Source: Prauserella rugosa
GTDB taxonomy: Bacteria > Actinomycetota > Actinomycetes > Mycobacteriales > Pseudonocardiaceae
Reading direction: 5' to 3'
Assembly: GCF_000719975.1 (NCBI RefSeq)
Contig: NZ_JOIJ01000017.1
Coordinates: 1-64,000, forward strand
DNA: 64,000 nucleotides
A model generated the notes under the pieces. That model did no database searches. It was not told the origin of the DNA and worked only from the letters and a program-made list of their open reading frames with translations. The position numbers and the translations under genes were made by a program. This document shows positions 63,976 to 64,000 of the stretch, piece after piece. Position 1 is the stretch's first letter. Each line of letters opens with the position of its first letter.

Positions 63976-64000
63976 GCGCACCCTCCCGTTCCTCGCACGC

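Overview
The window is GC-rich actinobacterial DNA. Gene content points to a filamentous actinomycete of the Pseudonocardiaceae type: glnX-glnH-pknG, DUF3558 lipoproteins, WXG/type VII secretion proteins, DUF1416 next to a CysA sulfurtransferase, a 6C RNA, and many GTG starts and TGATG/ATGA overlaps. This placement is inferred from gene content; no database search was possible.

Layout. 1-1913: a cluster leaving the window on the left, with a WXG-motif protein, a DUF3558 lipoprotein and a small secretion-like protein. 2109-5135: a TetR regulator with a striking dyad operator, a GH39-like glycosidase, a truncated SRPBCC gene and a membrane protein. 5187-10324: a decayed integrative element in tRNA-Phe, bounded by 72-bp perfect direct repeats. 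It holds a frameshifted tyrosine integrase, a glycosyltransferase fragment and a low-GC four-gene operon resembling type VII secretion cargo. 10278-10656: tRNA-Phe, tRNA-Asp and tRNA-Glu. 11087-16329: small conserved genes, a 6C RNA, a cold-shock protein, an L,D-transpeptidase, a thioesterase and a metallophosphoesterase. 16348-21549: the pknG, glnH, glnX amino-acid sensing operon. 21848-30535: desaturase, membrane proteins, BlaI/M56 pair, HtaA protein, MMPL transporter, DinB and methyltransferase. 30576-34688: a cell-envelope group with an NBR1-Ig protein and three secreted peptidase-like genes (M15-like, M23, M15-like). 34953-41703: UvrA-like ATPase, VOC/AraC pair, DGPF protein with ECF42 sigma factor, and two hypothetical proteins. 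41934-45339: a cell-wall-anchored VWA adhesin with an internal lesion, ending inside a 164-bp MITE-like element. 45925-51628: a 35-residue small protein, SLC13-type transporter, glycerate kinase, catalase and LtrA. 51779-59654: a polyol/sugar catabolic operon (dehydrogenase, binding protein, two permeases, ATPase, xylulokinase) with a divergent SorC regulator. 59672-63975: a secreted propeller-like protein, a flavin-type oxidase family protein and a sulfur operon (thioredoxin, Cys leader peptide, DUF4395, CysA, DUF1416).

The most unusual signals are not genes. Three convergent intergenic regions (34856-34947, 40158-40228, 61493-61626) carry arrays with an exact 21-bp period, the invariant octamer GCAACACG and a semi-conserved 13-bp spacer. 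The third lies beside two consensus DnaA boxes. Other non-coding points are the nested TetR dyad, a palindrome over the SorC start codon, the MITE over a stop codon and a predicted cysteine attenuator peptide.
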